DNA of 64,000 nucleotides from DATLWN01 sp964422615 (GCA_964422615.1 CAYRBJ010000002.1:68092-132091), one strand, 5' to 3'; counted from the stretch's first letter, positions 44,137 to 54,177 are shown. The notes: a model not told the origin generated them from the sequence alone. Numbers and translations are program-made.

Positions 44137-44289
44137 TTAGTTCGCAGGGAAAACCTGGGTCTTGTCGAGATCCGTATTGCTCTTCTTGGGACGGATATTC
44201 GTGCCACAATGCGGGCACTCGTACAGGTCAGACTTTTCGGCCTTGAATTTTTCTTTGCACCGTGGACAGGTGATCGTGACTTCGCTCAT
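44137..44289 (-). CDS. 50-aa zinc-ribbon protein
   Basis: Reading the reverse strand gives a 50-codon gene from ATG 44289, preceded by GAGGAG 4 nt upstream. The product opens with VTITCPRCKEKFKAEKSDLYECPHCGT, a clean CX2C-X13-CX2C zinc ribbon. A short charged tail ends in TQVFPAN. It is divergent from addB by 87 bp. Small zinc ribbons of this type act as RNA/DNA or protein adaptors. Its partner is unknown. Confidence 0.75.
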   Translation of the reverse strand: MSEVTITCPRCKEKFKAEKSDLYECPHCGTNIRPKKSNTDLDKTQVFPAN

Positions 44290-44376
44290 GATTTCTCCTC
44301 GTAGGCAACGGGCAACCGGATCGGAGTGCCGGGGATCCGCTGTCGCACTGTACCGTAATTCAAGGACGGAACGTAC

Positions 44377-47031
44377 ATGAAATCAAGTCATCCGATCATG
44401 CCTATGGCGAAGCTCGGTCTGGCTGAGGTTCCGAATGCCCTGGAGCAGGGGGCATGGCTACTTGCGCAATCCCCGCGTCTCGCCGCCGAATGGAAACGCC
44501 GGCTTGTCGCAACCTCCGATGCCGATGTCGTTTCCACTCCGCCGGTCGAAAGCTGGCAGCATTGGTTGGTTGGGATTGCCCGTGGGCAAGCAGGACTTCC
44601 TGTACCGCTGACTACGCTGCAGGAACTGCAGCTGTGGGAGCGGATCATCAACGACGACATGCCTGCCATCGGTCACGCCATGCCAGGCTTGGCCCGTCAT
44701 GCCAGTACGGCCTATGCCCTGATCCGGGAATTCCGCATCGATGTGCAGGAACTGGATGCAGCCGGCGAGGAGGCCGGGGCACTGGGACGTTGGATCGTGG
44801 CCATGGGGCGGGCTGTCGAACAGCAGGGAAGGATGCTTGTGGCCGACGTGCCGGAGCGCCTGTTGCCGCAAATCGGATCCCTGGTACCGGTGCGCCATAT
44901 CCTGCTCGACGGCTTCGAGCGTTTGACGCCGATGCAGCAGGCGCTGTTGCGCGCTCTGTCCGAGCATGGCACGAACCTTTCGTCGGTCGACGAGGTCGGA
45001 GATACCCCGACGGAGATGACATTGACGGTCTGTACCGATGCTGAGGCCGAATACCGCCATCTTGCCGAACGCATCGCCGTCTGCATCGAAGCCGATGCAC
45101 ATGCCCGTATCGCCGTGGTGACCAGCAAGCAGGCGAACGATACCGAAACGCTATGCCGCATCTTGGATGAGGCCCTGCTGCCAGGGTCGGAAGCGGCCTT
45201 TTCCTTGCAGGCCGTGAACATGCCGGGAAGGCCGCTGGCCGACCAGCCGTTGGTTTATCAGTCATTGGCTCTGTTGAGGCTAACCGGGCGCCGGGGGGCA
45301 CGGCTGGCCGACCTTGCATCACTTCTTTTCTCGCCCGGCATCCGGGGCTTTGCCACCGAGCGCATGGCCCGGGCGCAGTTCGATGCACGGCTGCGCGAAG
45401 ATAATCGCTACTACATTAGTTTCGGCAGCCTATTGAATCAGCCGGAAATGCAGGCGATGCCAAAGCTGGCCGGAGTCGTGCGGCTGCTGGCCGACTGGGA
45501 TTCCACGATTCGGCCGGCAAGCGAGTGGGTGAAATCGGTACATACCCTGCTTCAGGAAACCGGTTTTCTTCAGACCACCGCAGCCGATCGCAGCAGCAGC
45601 GAGATCCGCCAGCTCAATGCCTTCCGGGAAAGTCTGGCTTCATTGGTGGCCGTGGATGCCATTCACGACAAACTGGCGTGGGGCGCGTTCCTGTCATTGT
45701 TGTCATCGGTATGTCGGCAGACGCCGTTTGCGCAGCCAGTGCATTATCCACAGGTGTCGGTCGTGCCGATGGAACAGATCGCAGGACTGAGATTCGACCG
45801 CATTTTCGCGGTCGGGTTCGATGAGGATGCGTTGCCCCTGCCGGCGCAGCCGTCGCCACTGCTGCCGTTTGCCGTGCAGCGGCGTTATGCGCTTCCTTGT
45901 GCTACGCCTGCGCTGGCGTTTGATGAATCGGTGTTTCTCTGGCAACAGCTTAGGCAGGCTGCGCCTCGATTGCATATCAGTTTTGCGCACAGTCGCGATG
46001 AGCGTGATCTGAATGTCTCCCCCCTGTTGGCCGGCATGGTTGCCGGATTTGCGAAAGTGGAGGTAAAGGCACAGACGGCGCTCATCACGGAGTATTACGA
46101 CGATGCGCCGCCTGTACCGCTGGTTCCGGACGAATCGGTGGCCGGCGGCAGCGATATCATTCGCAACCAGTCGGCCTGTCCGTTCCGGGCCTTCGCCACG
46201 CACCGCTTGGCGCTTGCGCCGCTCGGCGAAACCCGGCCCGGCATCGAGCCGCGCGAAAAGGGTTCGCTGATCCATCACGCCTTGCAGTACATCTGGGAGC
46301 AGTTGAAGTCGCAGCAGGCTCTGTTGGCGCTCGATGAGGAGGCCGCCTCATCTCTGGTCGGGGCGGCGATCGATCATGCCTGGGGCAAGACGCGCATACC
46401 GGTCACGGAGACAACCCGGGATTACGAACGACAGCGCATGGCCGCGGTGTTGCACGACTGGCTCGATGTGGAGCGGGAACGTCCTTCATTTGAGGTGGTC
46501 TGCTGTGAGAAACCCTACGAGCTGCAACTTCCTGTCGAGGGCGAGGCTAGGATAGCGGTGAAGTTGAAGGCCGATCGGATCGACCGTGATGGCGAAGGCC
46601 ACAGCATGGTCATCGATTACAAGACCGGTGCAAAGCAGGGCGTGAAAAAGTGGATCGGCGAGCGGATGGAGCAGCCGCAATTGCCGCTGTATGCCATCGC
46701 TGAACACCTGGGAGAGAACGATGCAGTCTGTTTTGCTCAGGTGCGCAGCGGAGAAATGGAGTTCGAGGGCCTGAGCGGCGAGCCGCTTGGCATCAAAAAG
46801 ATCACCCTGTACAAGGGAAACGATCCCGAAGCCGAAACTTGGTCGGATTTGCTCGCACTGTGGCGAAAACGAATCGATGCGCTGGCCTCCGAGTTTGTCA
46901 GTGGGCGTTCCGATGTGTCGCCACGCGATGACAATGCCTGCAAGCACTGCGGTCTGGAGTCGGTGTGCCGCATTGACGAAATCGGCTTTGCACATGAGGT
47001 TGATGAAGATGATGTGGGGGACGAGACATGA
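44377..47031 (+). CDS. addB: AddB-like nuclease subunit with Fe-S cluster
   Basis: The 884-aa protein has an inactivated helicase-like N-terminal part, then a PD-(D/E)XK nuclease in the C-terminal third (GSLIHHALQYIW near residue 630, VIDYKTG near 747). Four Cys form the AddB/Cas4-type 4Fe-4S set: Cys601 (SACPFRAFA) and Cys855, 858 and 864 (CKHCGLESVC). It should be the partner of the adjacent helicase-nuclease in end resection of double-strand breaks. It overlaps addA by 4 nt. Confidence 0.88.
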   Translation: MKSSHPIMPMAKLGLAEVPNALEQGAWLLAQSPRLAAEWKRRLVATSDADVVSTPPVESWQHWLVGIARGQAGLPVPLTTLQELQLWERIINDDMPAIGHAMPGLARHASTAYALIREFRIDVQELDAAGEEAGALGRWIVAMGRAVEQQGRMLVADVPERLLPQIGSLVPVRHILLDGFERLTPMQQALLRALSEHGTNLSSVDEVGDTPTEMTLTVCTDAEAEYRHLAERIAVCIEADAHARIAVVTSKQANDTETLCRILDEALLPGSEAAFSLQAVNMPGRPLADQPLVYQSLALLRLTGRRGARLADLASLLFSPGIRGFATERMARAQFDARLREDNRYYISFGSLLNQPEMQAMPKLAGVVRLLADWDSTIRPASEWVKSVHTLLQETGFLQTTAADRSSSEIRQLNAFRESLASLVAVDAIHDKLAWGAFLSLLSSVCRQTPFAQPVHYPQVSVVPMEQIAGLRFDRIFAVGFDEDALPLPAQPSPLLPFAVQRRYALPCATPALAFDESVFLWQQLRQAAPRLHISFAHSRDERDLNVSPLLAGMVAGFAKVEVKAQTALITEYYDDAPPVPLVPDESVAGGSDIIRNQSACPFRAFATHRLALAPLGETRPGIEPREKGSLIHHALQYIWEQLKSQQALLALDEEAASSLVGAAIDHAWGKTRIPVTETTRDYERQRMAAVLHDWLDVERERPSFEVVCCEKPYELQLPVEGEARIAVKLKADRIDRDGEGHSMVIDYKTGAKQGVKKWIGERMEQPQLPLYAIAEHLGENDAVCFAQVRSGEMEFEGLSGEPLGIKKITLYKGNDPEAETWSDLLALWRKRIDALASEFVSGRSDVSPRDDNACKHCGLESVCRIDEIGFAHEVDEDDVGDET

Positions 47032-50000
47032 GCATCGATGTTCGTCGTACCACCATCGATCCGGCCGGATCGTTCCTTGTGCAGGCTCCGGCCGGCTCCG
47101 GCAAAACGGAACTGCTGACCCGGCGTATTTTGCGCTTGCTCGCCGTGGTTGAGGAGCCCGAGGAGATTTTGGCGCTCACTTTTACGCGCAAGGCGGCGGC
47201 GGAGATGCGCAGCCGCGTCATCGAGGCGTTGACGATGGAAAAGCCCTCGGATGAATCCTCGCACAGGGTGGAGACCTGGCAGCTGGCACAGGCAGCGAAC
47301 GAGCGATCCGTGGAGCGCGGCTGGCATCTGGCCGAACACCCGATGCGACTGCGCATGATGACGCTGGACAGCTTCACGCATGCACTGGCGCAGCAGTTGC
47401 CGCTGCTCTCAGGGCTTGGCGACATGCCCACGCCCTCCACGCATGTGGTGCCGCTTTATCGGGAAGCCGCCGAGGTGGCATTCGCGCAACTGGAACGCCG
47501 TAATCGTGATCAGGCAGCGGCGGTGCTGCTGCATCAGGATCACGATTTGCCGGCCCTGATCGAACTGGTGGCCGATATGCTCGGTAAACGGGACCAGTGG
47601 TTGCACGATATCCGACCGCATGCCGATAATCCGGATGCGCTGCGCGATGTGCTCGAAGCGGGATTGGCCGAGATCATGGCGCGGAAGTTGAGTCACTGTG
47701 CATTCCTGATTCCCGAGGAAATCCGCCTGGGCATGCCGGCGTTGCTGCGCTTCGCCGGCTCGAATATGAACGACGACATGCTCGGTACCCTAAGTGGCTG
47801 GCCGGATGCCGATATCGATCAGCTCGCCATATGGCAGCGCATTGCCGAGCTGCTGATGACCAAAAAAGATCCGAAATTCAGGTCGAAGGTAGACAAGAGT
47901 ATCGGGTTCCCGCCCGGCAAGGAGTTTGCCGGAGAGAAGCAGGAATTCATCGAAGGCCTGACAATGCTTGCCGGTATTGATGGCCTGGCTGTTTTGCTGA
48001 ACGAGGTTCGATCTTTTCCGCCTGAGCCGCATTTTGACGATATGCAATGGCAGGTGCTGGAGGCGCAATTGGTGTTGCTGCTCAGGGCGGATGCAGCGTT
48101 GCAGCGCCTGTTCGAACAGCGCGGTGAAGCGGATTTCATCGAGATCGCCCTGCGCGCGATGCGGGCGCTGGAGGACGAACAGGGCAATCCGACCGATCTG
48201 TTGATGCGGCTGGATTACCGCATTCACCATATCCTTGTCGACGAATTCCAGGATACCTCGCTGTTGCAGTTGCGCCTGCTGCGCAACCTGACCGAGGGCT
48301 GGCAGGCGGGCGACGGCACGCACCGCACGCTTTTCATGGTCGGCGACCCGATGCAATCGATCTATCGCTTCCGCAAGGCCGAGGTGGGCCTGTTCCTGTT
48401 GGCCTCCAATAACCGGGTCGGATTGCCGCAGGTACGGTCATTGAACCTGACGCACAACTTCCGTTCGGCGCCGACGATCGTCGATTGGGTGAATCGAGCC
48501 TTTTCGCGCATCTTTCCGGGCGAAGCGGATCCCTTGATGGGGGCGGTCGAGCATGCCGAGGCGTACGCAGCACTCACCCATGCCGGCGAGGTGCATTTGC
48601 ATCTGCAGCATCAAAAGGATGCCGCCGGTGAGGCGGCAGCCGTTGTAACGACGATATATCAGTCTCTGAAGACGGATGGATCGCGTATCGCCGTGCTTGC
48701 CCGGGCGCGCAGGCATCTGCATGCCATTATGCAGGCACTGGTCGAGGTGAAAATTGCATTCCGAGCCGTCGACATCCTGCCGCTGAACGCGCGTCCAGAA
48801 ATCCGTCTGCTTCGTGCACTGATGCGGGCTTTGCTGCACCCTGCCGATCGTGAATCCTGGGCAGCCCTGCTGCGTGCGCGCTGCTGCGGCCTGACGACGG
48901 CCGATTTGCATACCCTGTTGGCCGGGGATGACCGACGGGTGAGCGAGATTCTTGGCGATGGTGAATCGCTTGATCGGCTGCATGCCGATGCCCGTCGCCG
49001 CACCGAGCATCTGTGGCAGGCGCTGGCACCATGCCTGAACGTCGCAGGACGCCTGCCGGTACGGAATCTGCTCGAAACGGCCTGGCATCGATTGCAGATG
49101 CCGGGTCTGATCGATAGCGATGCGGGTCGAAACGTTTCCGCCATGCTTGATCTGGTCGACGAACTGGAGCAGGGCGGCCTGATCGATTTCGCGCTGCTCG
49201 ATGAGCGGATGGAGAAGCTGTTTGCCGCGCCCGATTCGTCGCCTGAGGCGGCACGCGTCGAACTGTTGACCATGCATGGTGCCAAGGGGCTTCAGTGGGA
49301 TGTGGTGATCCTTCCGGGTCTGGGGCACGGCAATGCGAAGAGCGATGCGCCGCTGTTGGTGATGACCGATGTCCCGCTTGAAACCGGCGTGCAATCACTG
49401 ATCGCGGTGCGTCCGCCGAAACGCGGGCAGGATGCCGTTTTCAGTATGGTCCAGAATGTCGAAAAGATTCGTGAGAACAATGAGTTGGCACGCCTTCTTT
49501 ATGTGGCTTGTACACGTGCCGAAACGGCGCTGCACCTGTTCGGACATGTTTCGGATAAAAGCGGCGAGGCTGCCAAGGGATCGCTCTTGCATCTGCTGCT
49601 ACCCGATGGCATGGCTGAAGATTGTTTCGGTGCTGTGGTGCATTCGCTGGAAGCACAGGGGCATGTGAACGCCCACGAACGCCGGCCGTTGACGCGCATT
49701 CTCGATCTTGATGCGGCGCCTGCATGGCTGCCCGAGGCGGATGCGGGCGAAAGCGAGTATTTCTGGGCTGGGCCGGAAGCCGCCCCCATCGGCATTGCCG
49801 TGCACGCGGCCCTGCAGCACGTGGCCGAGAAGGGCATCGAGAACTGGACCGATAACGACAGTGCCGCCGAGGCAAAGCTCATGCGAGGGATGCTGGTGGG
49901 CGAAGGGTTGTCCGGCGCTATGCTGGAAAACGCCTTGCAACGCTGTGCATCGGCTCTGGCGCGCGTACTGTCCAGTACCCGGGGTGCCTGGCTGCTGTCG

Positions 50001-50327
50001 GTGGGGCATCGTGATGGTCGTTCGGAATGGGCGCTAAGCAGCAGACGTGGAGACACGGTCACCCATCACATCATCGATCGCAGCTTCATCGACGCTGAGG
50101 GGACACGCTGGATCGTCGATTACAAGACCGGTGAGCATGCCGGTGGTGACGTGGAATCCTTTTTGGACGCAGAGGTGCAGCGCCACCGGCCGCAGTTGGA
50201 ACGCTATGCCCAGCTGCTGGCGCCCATCGAGGATCGGCCACTGCGCCTTGGGCTGTATTTCCCGATGATCGATGCCTGGCGCGAGTTTGCGCCCCAGGCG
50301 GAGCCCGCCATGCACGGCGGATTGTAG
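47028..50327 (+). CDS. addA: AddA-like UvrD-family helicase-nuclease
   Basis: In this 1099-aa protein Walker A is APAGSGKT at residues 20-27. Motif II reads DEFQDT at 405-410, followed by VGDPMQSIYRFRKAEVG. Motif V/VI regions include LTMHGAKGLQWDVVILPG and LARLLYVACTRAETALHLFG. A C-terminal RecB-type nuclease has VDYKTGEH near 1030. It unwinds and trims broken DNA ends to load RecA. The order addB-addA with a 4-nt overlap fits AddAB rather than RecBCD. No recC or recD lies nearby. Confidence 0.9.
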   Translation: MSIDVRRTTIDPAGSFLVQAPAGSGKTELLTRRILRLLAVVEEPEEILALTFTRKAAAEMRSRVIEALTMEKPSDESSHRVETWQLAQAANERSVERGWHLAEHPMRLRMMTLDSFTHALAQQLPLLSGLGDMPTPSTHVVPLYREAAEVAFAQLERRNRDQAAAVLLHQDHDLPALIELVADMLGKRDQWLHDIRPHADNPDALRDVLEAGLAEIMARKLSHCAFLIPEEIRLGMPALLRFAGSNMNDDMLGTLSGWPDADIDQLAIWQRIAELLMTKKDPKFRSKVDKSIGFPPGKEFAGEKQEFIEGLTMLAGIDGLAVLLNEVRSFPPEPHFDDMQWQVLEAQLVLLLRADAALQRLFEQRGEADFIEIALRAMRALEDEQGNPTDLLMRLDYRIHHILVDEFQDTSLLQLRLLRNLTEGWQAGDGTHRTLFMVGDPMQSIYRFRKAEVGLFLLASNNRVGLPQVRSLNLTHNFRSAPTIVDWVNRAFSRIFPGEADPLMGAVEHAEAYAALTHAGEVHLHLQHQKDAAGEAAAVVTTIYQSLKTDGSRIAVLARARRHLHAIMQALVEVKIAFRAVDILPLNARPEIRLLRALMRALLHPADRESWAALLRARCCGLTTADLHTLLAGDDRRVSEILGDGESLDRLHADARRRTEHLWQALAPCLNVAGRLPVRNLLETAWHRLQMPGLIDSDAGRNVSAMLDLVDELEQGGLIDFALLDERMEKLFAAPDSSPEAARVELLTMHGAKGLQWDVVILPGLGHGNAKSDAPLLVMTDVPLETGVQSLIAVRPPKRGQDAVFSMVQNVEKIRENNELARLLYVACTRAETALHLFGHVSDKSGEAAKGSLLHLLLPDGMAEDCFGAVVHSLEAQGHVNAHERRPLTRILDLDAAPAWLPEADAGESEYFWAGPEAAPIGIAVHAALQHVAEKGIENWTDNDSAAEAKLMRGMLVGEGLSGAMLENALQRCASALARVLSSTRGAWLLSVGHRDGRSEWALSSRRGDTVTHHIIDRSFIDAEGTRWIVDYKTGEHAGGDVESFLDAEVQRHRPQLERYAQLLAPIEDRPLRLGLYFPMIDAWREFAPQAEPAMHGGL

Positions 50328-50362
50328 TGCACTTCGTCCGCCGCCCGCGATAGCATGCGCTG

Positions 50363-50968
50363 ATGTTCACCGGAATCATTCAGGATGTCGGATGCCTGGA
50401 AAAGATCACGGCGCGGATGGATGGCGCCGACTGGCAGGTTTCCACGCATCTGGACGTCAGTGCTTGGCGTATTGGCGATTCGGTGGCGGTCGATGGCTGT
50501 TGTCTGACGGTCACGGCGTTTCCCGAACGTGGAGTGTTTGCGGCCACATTGTCACCCGAAACGATGGACAAGACCCGCTTTTCCGCCGCCGAATCGGGCT
50601 GGCGGCTGAACCTGGAGCCGGCGCTGCGCATGGGAGATGCGCTGGGCGGCCACTGGGTGACCGGGCATGTTGATGACGTGGCTACGATGGCGTCGGTGGA
50701 GCCTGCAGGGGAACATGTGCGCATGGATTTCAGCGTACCGACGCATCTGGCGGGCTTCGTGGTGACGAAGGGTTCGGTGACGGTCAACGGCGTCAGCCTG
50801 ACGGTCAATGCGGTGGACAAATGTCGGTTTTCTGTCAACCTCATTCCGCATACCCTGCAGCACACCAATCTTGGGGCATTGCGCCCCGGGGACAAGGTCA
50901 ATCTCGAGACCGATATCCTGGGCCGCTACGTGCAGCGGCTGATGCAGGTGAAGGAGGATCAGGCATGA
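50363..50968 (+). CDS. ribE: Riboflavin synthase alpha subunit
   Basis: The 201-aa enzyme has the opening MFTGIIQDVG and two similar beta-barrel halves: DSVAVDGCCLTV near residue 42 and GSVTVNGVSLTVN near 140. The end NLETDILGRYVQRL is typical. It dismutates two lumazines to riboflavin. It lies 35 bp after addA, too short a gap to hold an FMN riboswitch, and overlaps ribBA by 4 nt. Confidence 0.94.
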   Translation: MFTGIIQDVGCLEKITARMDGADWQVSTHLDVSAWRIGDSVAVDGCCLTVTAFPERGVFAATLSPETMDKTRFSAAESGWRLNLEPALRMGDALGGHWVTGHVDDVATMASVEPAGEHVRMDFSVPTHLAGFVVTKGSVTVNGVSLTVNAVDKCRFSVNLIPHTLQHTNLGALRPGDKVNLETDILGRYVQRLMQVKEDQA

Positions 50969-52191
50969 CGCTGGCCACATGCGAGGAATTGGTCGAGGAA
51001 CTGAAATCCGGACGCATGATCATCCTTGCCGACGACGAATCGCGTGAAAACGAGGGCGATCTGGTGATGGCAGCCGAATGGGTGACCCCCGAGGCCATCA
51101 ACTTCATGGCTCGCTTTGGCCGCGGCCTGATCTGCCTGTCCATCACCCAGGCACAGGCCGACCGCCTGAAGCTGCCGATGATGGTCAGCGACTCCAATGC
51201 CAAGTTCAAGACCAATTTCACGGTGTCGATCGAGGCGGCCCAGGGCATTACCACGGGCATCTCCGCCTATGATCGCGCCCATACCGTGCGCTCTGCCGTC
51301 AATGCGCAGGCGAAACCGGACGATATCATCATGCCCGGCCACGTGTTCCCGCTGGTCGGACGCGAGGGCGGCGTGCTGGTGCGCGCCGGCCATACCGAGG
51401 CCAGCATCGATCTGGCACGCATGGCCGGACTGGCGCCGGCCGGAGTGATCTGCGAGATCATGAACGACGACGGCACCATGGCCCGCATGCCTGAACTCCA
51501 AGCCTTCGCAGCCGAGCACGGCCTGAAAATCGGCTGCATCGCCGACATTATCCGCCATCGCCTGCAGAACGACTCACTGGTCAAGCGCGAGGTCGAGGTG
51601 CGTCTGCCCACCGAGTTCGGCGAGTTCCGCCTGGTGGGCTACACCAATGCGATTGATAAGGCCGAACACGTGGCCCTGGTGATGGGCAACCCCACACCGG
51701 ACAAGCCGACACTGGTACGGGTGCATTCCGAATGCCTGACCGGTGATGTGTTTGCCTCCCGACGCTGCGACTGTGGTTCGCAACTGCATGCGGCCCTGCG
51801 CCAGGTGGCCGCGGCGGGCGAGGGCGTGGTGCTGTATCTGCGTCAGGAGGGTCGCGGTATCGGCCTGTTGAACAAACTTCGTGCCTACCAGCTTCAGGAT
51901 GCCGGCCACGATACGGTCGAGGCCAACCGCCAGCTCGGTTTCCGCGCAGATCTGCGCGATTACGGCATCGGGGCGCAGATCCTGCGAGATCTTGGCCTGC
52001 GCAAGCTGAAGCTTCTGACGAATAATCCAAAGAAAATCATTGGCTTGGATGGATATGGCATGGAAGTGGTTGAACGCGTGCAGCTGCAATCACTCGCGCA
52101 TGCCGACAACATCGCCTACCTGACTACCAAGCGCGACAAGCTTGGACATATCCTGAATGTTGGCCTGGATGCCGGGAGCAAGGGTAAGTGA
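50965..52191 (+). CDS. ribBA: Bifunctional RibBA (DHBP synthase / GTP cyclohydrolase II)
   Basis: In this 408-aa protein the N-terminal half has DDESRENEGDLVMAAE near residue 23 and GHVFPLVGREGGVLVRAGHTEA near 133, the DHBP synthase metal and substrate site. The C-terminal half has RVHSECLTGDVFASRRCDCGSQL near 255, the GTP cyclohydrolase II zinc Cys, plus YLRQEGRGIGL near 295. Both halves keep their catalytic residues. The ATG overlaps the ribE stop by 4 nt, so I rejected the much longer frame from 50821. Confidence 0.94.
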   Translation: MTLATCEELVEELKSGRMIILADDESRENEGDLVMAAEWVTPEAINFMARFGRGLICLSITQAQADRLKLPMMVSDSNAKFKTNFTVSIEAAQGITTGISAYDRAHTVRSAVNAQAKPDDIIMPGHVFPLVGREGGVLVRAGHTEASIDLARMAGLAPAGVICEIMNDDGTMARMPELQAFAAEHGLKIGCIADIIRHRLQNDSLVKREVEVRLPTEFGEFRLVGYTNAIDKAEHVALVMGNPTPDKPTLVRVHSECLTGDVFASRRCDCGSQLHAALRQVAAAGEGVVLYLRQEGRGIGLLNKLRAYQLQDAGHDTVEANRQLGFRADLRDYGIGAQILRDLGLRKLKLLTNNPKKIIGLDGYGMEVVERVQLQSLAHADNIAYLTTKRDKLGHILNVGLDAGSKGK

Positions 52192-52667
52192 GTCTTGAGG
52201 CGCCGCAGTTGGCAGGGAATGTCGATGCCGCCGGCCTGAGCATCGGTATTGTCGTCAGCCGTTTCAACGCTTCCATAACCGAACGGCTGCTGGATGGGGC
52301 GCTTGCAGTGCTGAAGGAACATGGTGCCGACGAGAAGTCGATCCGCGTCGTGCATGTGCCGGGAGCCTTTGAGATCGGCACCATCGCCGCGCGCATGGCC
52401 GCCAACGGGACCTATGACGCCATCGTTTGCCTGGGTTGCGTCATCCGCGGTGACACCGCCCATTTCGAGTACGTCTGCCAGGGAACGATGGATGCCATCG
52501 GTCGCGTGGCCCAGCGTGGCGATGTCGGTGTTGGCAACGGCGTGTTGACCGTCGACAGCGTTGAGCAGGCGCGCGAACGCATTGGTGGCATCCACGGCCA
52601 CAAGGGGGCCGAGGCCGCCTTGACCGCGGTCGAGGTGGCCCGCCTGCTGCAGCATCTGGAGACCTGA
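52188..52667 (+). CDS. ribH: 6,7-dimethyl-8-ribityllumazine synthase
   Basis: The 159-aa enzyme has SRFNASITERLLDGAL near residue 20, VPGAFEIG near 60, VCLGCVIRGDTAHFEYVC near 82 and GVLTVDSVEQARER near 118. It begins with GTG overlapping the ribBA stop by 4 nt (GTGA). It should form an icosahedral or pentameric shell with riboflavin synthase. Confidence 0.94.
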   Translation: MSLEAPQLAGNVDAAGLSIGIVVSRFNASITERLLDGALAVLKEHGADEKSIRVVHVPGAFEIGTIAARMAANGTYDAIVCLGCVIRGDTAHFEYVCQGTMDAIGRVAQRGDVGVGNGVLTVDSVEQARERIGGIHGHKGAEAALTAVEVARLLQHLET

Positions 52668-53132
52668 TTGCTGAAGCCCAACAAGGCCAAGAAGCCAAAT
52701 CGTCACAAGGCGCGAGAATCGGCGCTGGAGGTGCTGTATGCCTGGCACAACGGTGGCCAGGATGATGCGATGATTCCATCGCTGCTGGCTGATCGCCTGC
52801 GGGAAAGAAAGCGTACTGATCAGGATCGGAATTTTGCGCGCGAACTGGTGCACGGCGTTATCACCGATGTGGCCCGCATCGACGAGAAGATTGCCTCCGC
52901 CGTCGGCGGACGCAGCCTGCAAAGCATCGCCCATGTCGAACATACGGTGCTGCGCCTGGCTGTGTGGGAGATGATGCACAAGCTGGAAACGCCATACCGG
53001 GTGATCATCAACGAGGCCCTGGAATTGACCCGCGACTATGTCGGCGAAGCGCCGCGCGGCTTCATCAACGGCGCACTCGATCATCTGGCGAGGATACTGC
53101 GTCCGGAGGAGAAGACGGCCGCGCGCGGCTGA
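52668..53132 (+). CDS. nusB: Transcription antitermination factor NusB
   Basis: The 154-aa protein has KARESALEVLYAW near residue 12, DRNFARELVHGV near 54, VEHTVLRLAVWEMMHKLETPYRVIINEALELTRDY near 95 and the terminal GFINGALDHLAR. The only in-frame early start is TTG at 52668, immediately after the ribH stop. NusB following ribH is the usual proteobacterial order. The 3' end overlaps the convergent LOG gene by 68 nt. Confidence 0.9.
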   Translation: MLKPNKAKKPNRHKARESALEVLYAWHNGGQDDAMIPSLLADRLRERKRTDQDRNFARELVHGVITDVARIDEKIASAVGGRSLQSIAHVEHTVLRLAVWEMMHKLETPYRVIINEALELTRDYVGEAPRGFINGALDHLARILRPEEKTAARG

Positions 53133-54177
53133 GCTCGTCCCGGACAGTCTCGGAAAGTACGTTCAGGCGTCGGATCAACATCGGCAATACATTCATGCGG
53201 CCGCGGTCCAGATGCATGCGCAGGCGCGGCAGGTGTGCATAGCAGGCATCGTCGCTGTTGGGCCAGGCTAATACCTGTTCGATCTCGCCCTGTTTCAGCA
53301 CATCGGCGAATTCGGCGTTCAGGCGTGCCAGGCCCTCTGCGCTCATCGGGTTCAGCAACCTGAGCAGAATCATATCCCCGACATAGCGGAAACTGTGGTA
53401 ATTGCTATAGAAATCATTGATGTGCTCCACCGCCGACGCCACGTTGTCGGTATGGAACAGCATCTGGAAATCGTCTGGGCTGACCAGGTGGTCGTTGACC
53501 AGTCGGCGCATCCACGATTGCAGGAACGGACCCCAGTAATCGTCATCCGGAGCCTCCAGCAACACCACCGGGATCGGCGGGTTGCGTCCGGTCTGCAGCA
53601 GTGTCAGCGTTTCGAAGGTCTCGTCCAGAGTGCCGAAGCCGCCGGGCGTCAGCACCACCGCATCACTCTCCTTCAGAAAGAACAGCTTGCGCGTGAAGAA
53701 GTACTTGCAATAGAAGTTGCGCGGTGATCCGTCGACAAAGGGATTCGGGAACTGCTCCATGGGAAGGTTGATGTTGATGCCGAAGGACTGATCGGTTCCG
53801 GCCCCCTCGTTGGCGGCCCGCATCAGGCCACCGCCGCCACCGGTGATGATCATGAAGCCGGCCTCGGTCAGTGCCTTGGCGCAGTCCCGCGTCTGCCTGT
53901 AGCGCGGGTCATCATTGCCAATGCGGGCCGAGCCGAAGACGGTGGCCTTGCGGAACGGCTTATAGGGCGCGAACACCTCCAGGCCGCGCCGGATTTCGTT
54001 GATCATGTTGGCGACCATTTTCATGTCGGGAGTGTCATGGTGGCCGGCCAGCAGATGCAGCGTTTCCACAAGGACGCGGCGCTTGTGAACCGGCTCATCC
54101 GCGAACGCCTGCAGCAGCATCGCGGCCGGCTGGTGCAGGTGTTCCGGCAGGTCGGCGAGGGTATCCGTGTCGGTCAT
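53065..54177 (-). CDS. LOG-family (TIGR00730) nucleotide-binding protein, long form
   Basis: In this 370-aa protein the family hallmarks are TVFGSARI near residue 83, GGGGGLMRAANEGA near 115 and the catalytic PGGFGTLDETFETL near 182. Simple LOG proteins are about 190 aa, so this is the longer type with extra N- and C-terminal helical parts. The LOG phosphoribohydrolase acts on cytokinin-type nucleotides; bacterial long forms (PpnN-like) cleave purine and pyrimidine nucleotides. Its ATG overlaps the OmpA-like gene by 4 nt. Confidence 0.85.
   Translation of the reverse strand: MTDTDTLADLPEHLHQPAAMLLQAFADEPVHKRRVLVETLHLLAGHHDTPDMKMVANMINEIRRGLEVFAPYKPFRKATVFGSARIGNDDPRYRQTRDCAKALTEAGFMIITGGGGGLMRAANEGAGTDQSFGININLPMEQFPNPFVDGSPRNFYCKYFFTRKLFFLKESDAVVLTPGGFGTLDETFETLTLLQTGRNPPIPVVLLEAPDDDYWGPFLQSWMRRLVNDHLVSPDDFQMLFHTDNVASAVEHINDFYSNYHSFRYVGDMILLRLLNPMSAEGLARLNAEFADVLKQGEIEQVLAWPNSDDACYAHLPRLRMHLDRGRMNVLPMLIRRLNVLSETVRDELSRARPSSPPDAVSSPDDRVRR

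Noticed and set aside
50327..50363. FMN riboswitch before ribE
   Set aside because: Only 35 bp separate addA and ribE, too little for the RFN element, and no conserved helices are seen upstream.
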